A stretch of 64,000 bases of DNA, from assembly GCF_011290505.1 (NCBI RefSeq), contig NZ_JAANPV010000008.1, positions 1 through 64,000 on the forward strand, read 5' to 3'. This DNA is from Paenalcaligenes suwonensis (lineage in GTDB: Bacteria > Pseudomonadota > Gammaproteobacteria > Burkholderiales > Burkholderiaceae_B). The notes below the pieces were generated by a model. It saw nothing but the letters and a program-made list of their open reading frames with translations, had not been told where the DNA came from and made no database searches. Positions 63,057 to 64,000 of this stretch are shown piece after piece; within the stretch, counting starts at the first letter, position 1; every line of letters starts with the position of its first letter. Both the position numbers and the translations under genes were made by a program.

Positions 63057-64000
63057 TTACTCGCTTGCTTTAGCAGCATCCTGACCCTGAGCTTGCTCTG
63101 CATCGCTATCTTGTGCAGGTGCAGCTTCGGCAGACTCTTCTGCATTTTCAGTGCTTGTAGGGCCAGATTTCCAAGGAGTGGGCTGAACAGGCACGCCCGG
63201 ACCAATTTTCTGGAAGCCGGCAACAATCAGCTCGTCACCTGCGGTCAACCCAGTGTTCACCAAGATTTTGTCGCCGTATGTAGTACCTACTTTCACAGGC
63301 ACTGCAGCAACTACACCTTCTTTCACAACAAACACGGACGTTGCACCGCCATTAGAGTACTGAATGGCTTGTGTTGGGACCAGAATGGCTTTCTCGTCTA
63401 CCCCATTTTGCAAACGCACACGCACAAACATGCCTGGCAACAAAATATTGTCGGGGTTAGCGAACTCAGCACGCAGGTTGATTTGACCTGTAGATGGATC
63501 TACCGATACGCCAGAGAACAGCAACTCGCCAGTTTGGTCGTATTGGCTATTATCATCAAACAAGGCAGTCACTTTGGCGCCTTCAGCGTCTTGAGTAAGT
63601 TCGCCTGCTGCCATCGCATTACGCAACGACATCAATTCGCTAGCCGGACGGCGAATATCTACATAGACGCGATCCAACTGTTGAACCGTCGCCAATTGTG
63701 TACCTTCAGCCGCATTGACCAATGCGCCTTCCGTCACAATCGCTTTACCAATACGGCCATTAATAGGCGAGGTTACTTTGGTGTAGCCCAGATTAATTTC
63801 AGCCGTTTTCAAGTTAGCTTGTGCCGCAGCAATAGCCGCCTGCGCTTGCGCGTTGCGTGCCATCGCGTTGTCGTAATCTTGACGACTTACCGCATTTTCT
63901 TTAATCAGGATCTGATAGCGCTGCGCCAAAGAAGCGGCTGCTTTTGCATCGGCTTGCGCATTTTGCAATTGTGCAGCGGCTTGGTCACGCAAGGCTTGAT
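63057..64000 (-). CDS. RND efflux periplasmic adaptor (AcrA/MexA-like), C-terminal part only
   Basis: The frame enters from the right edge; at least 314 codons are inside the window and the N-terminus (signal, lipoyl half) is beyond it. The remaining part has an alpha-helical hairpin (AQADAKAAASLAQRYQILIK, NARAQAAIAAAQANLKTA-like repeats), the returning lipoyl half TKVTSPINGRIGKAIVTEGALV, a beta-barrel domain and a C-terminal acidic, Ala/Glu-rich tail. It links the pump and outer-membrane channel. A TTG at 63992 could start a frame but is clearly internal to the hairpin. Confidence 0.93.
   Translation of the reverse strand, partial: QALRDQAAAQLQNAQADAKAAASLAQRYQILIKENAVSRQDYDNAMARNAQAQAAIAAAQANLKTAEINLGYTKVTSPINGRIGKAIVTEGALVNAAEGTQLATVQQLDRVYVDIRRPASELMSLRNAMAAGELTQDAEGAKVTALFDDNSQYDQTGELLFSGVSVDPSTGQINLRAEFANPDNILLPGMFVRVRLQNGVDEKAILVPTQAIQYSNGGATSVFVVKEGVVAAVPVKVGTTYGDKILVNTGLTAGDELIVAGFQKIGPGVPVQPTPWKSGPTSTENAEESAEAAPAQDSDAEQAQGQDAAKASE

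Noticed and set aside
1-64000. tRNA, rRNA, CRISPR arrays, insertion sequences, attachment sites or prophage genes
   Set aside because: None was found on reading both strands; all larger gaps are accounted for by promoters, hairpins or unremarkable sequence.

Overview
The window looks like a chromosomal segment of a betaproteobacterium of the order Burkholderiales, most likely family Alcaligenaceae (relatives of Bordetella, Alcaligenes, Paenalcaligenes). The reasons are the folC-dedD-cvpA-purF gene order, a pyruvate dehydrogenase operon whose E3 carries its own lipoyl domain, and a response regulator, hybrid kinase and fimbrial operon that closely resemble Bordetella BvgA, BvgS and FimABCD. 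These resemblances are recalled from family knowledge; no search was run. No rRNA, tRNA, CRISPR array, insertion sequence or phage gene was seen, and every gene lying fully inside the window looks intact.

Layout. 1-2280 (minus): the start of a very large glycine-rich autotransporter-like surface protein that leaves the window. 2592-10750: an iron-uptake island in which an MFS permease, two ABC half-transporters and a FyuA-like TonB-dependent receptor form one minus-strand operon. It is divergent from an AraC-type regulator across a strong Fur box. This is the uptake half of a yersiniabactin/pyochelin-type system with no biosynthetic genes in view. 10791-11711: a bestrophin-like channel.

11890-20069: a GlxA-type regulator convergent with a six-gene minus-strand catabolic cluster (two DAO-family flavin oxidases, a D-2-hydroxyacid dehydrogenase, a GlcD-like flavin dehydrogenase, an MFS importer and a small cupin). 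The substrate is unknown. 20252-27329: TfoX-domain and CYTH proteins, dctA with a divergent GntR regulator, a parvulin, a UPF0178 protein, a DJ-1/PfpI protein with a divergent TetR regulator, and a LysE exporter with an AraC regulator.

27435-36342: the most striking region. A BvgA-like response regulator and a BvgS-like hybrid kinase flank a chaperone-usher fimbrial operon (major subunit, chaperone, usher, tip adhesin) plus a second, divergent chaperone. The kinase keeps the PAS, kinase, receiver and Hpt domains of BvgS but has no periplasmic Venus-flytrap domains. The major-subunit promoter region carries a direct repeat with a 22-bp period. 36771-37229: a small helix-turn-helix-like protein behind a promoter with a Fur-like site.

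37294-55392: core metabolism and redox. This covers purF, cvpA, dedD and folC; aceE, aceF and lpdA; a FixL/FixJ-like two-component pair coupled to folD and the oligopeptidase gene prlC; and a Sco1/SenC copper protein convergent with a stand-alone disulfide reductase. 55452-57024: a copper chaperone and divergent CueR-like regulator with a typical 19-bp-spacer MerR promoter, then a HigBA toxin-antitoxin pair whose operator sits inside its promoter and whose toxin mRNA may be leaderless. 57104-64000 (minus): a nitroreductase, pdxJ, and an RND tripartite efflux operon (outer-membrane factor, pump, and a periplasmic adaptor that is cut by the window edge).
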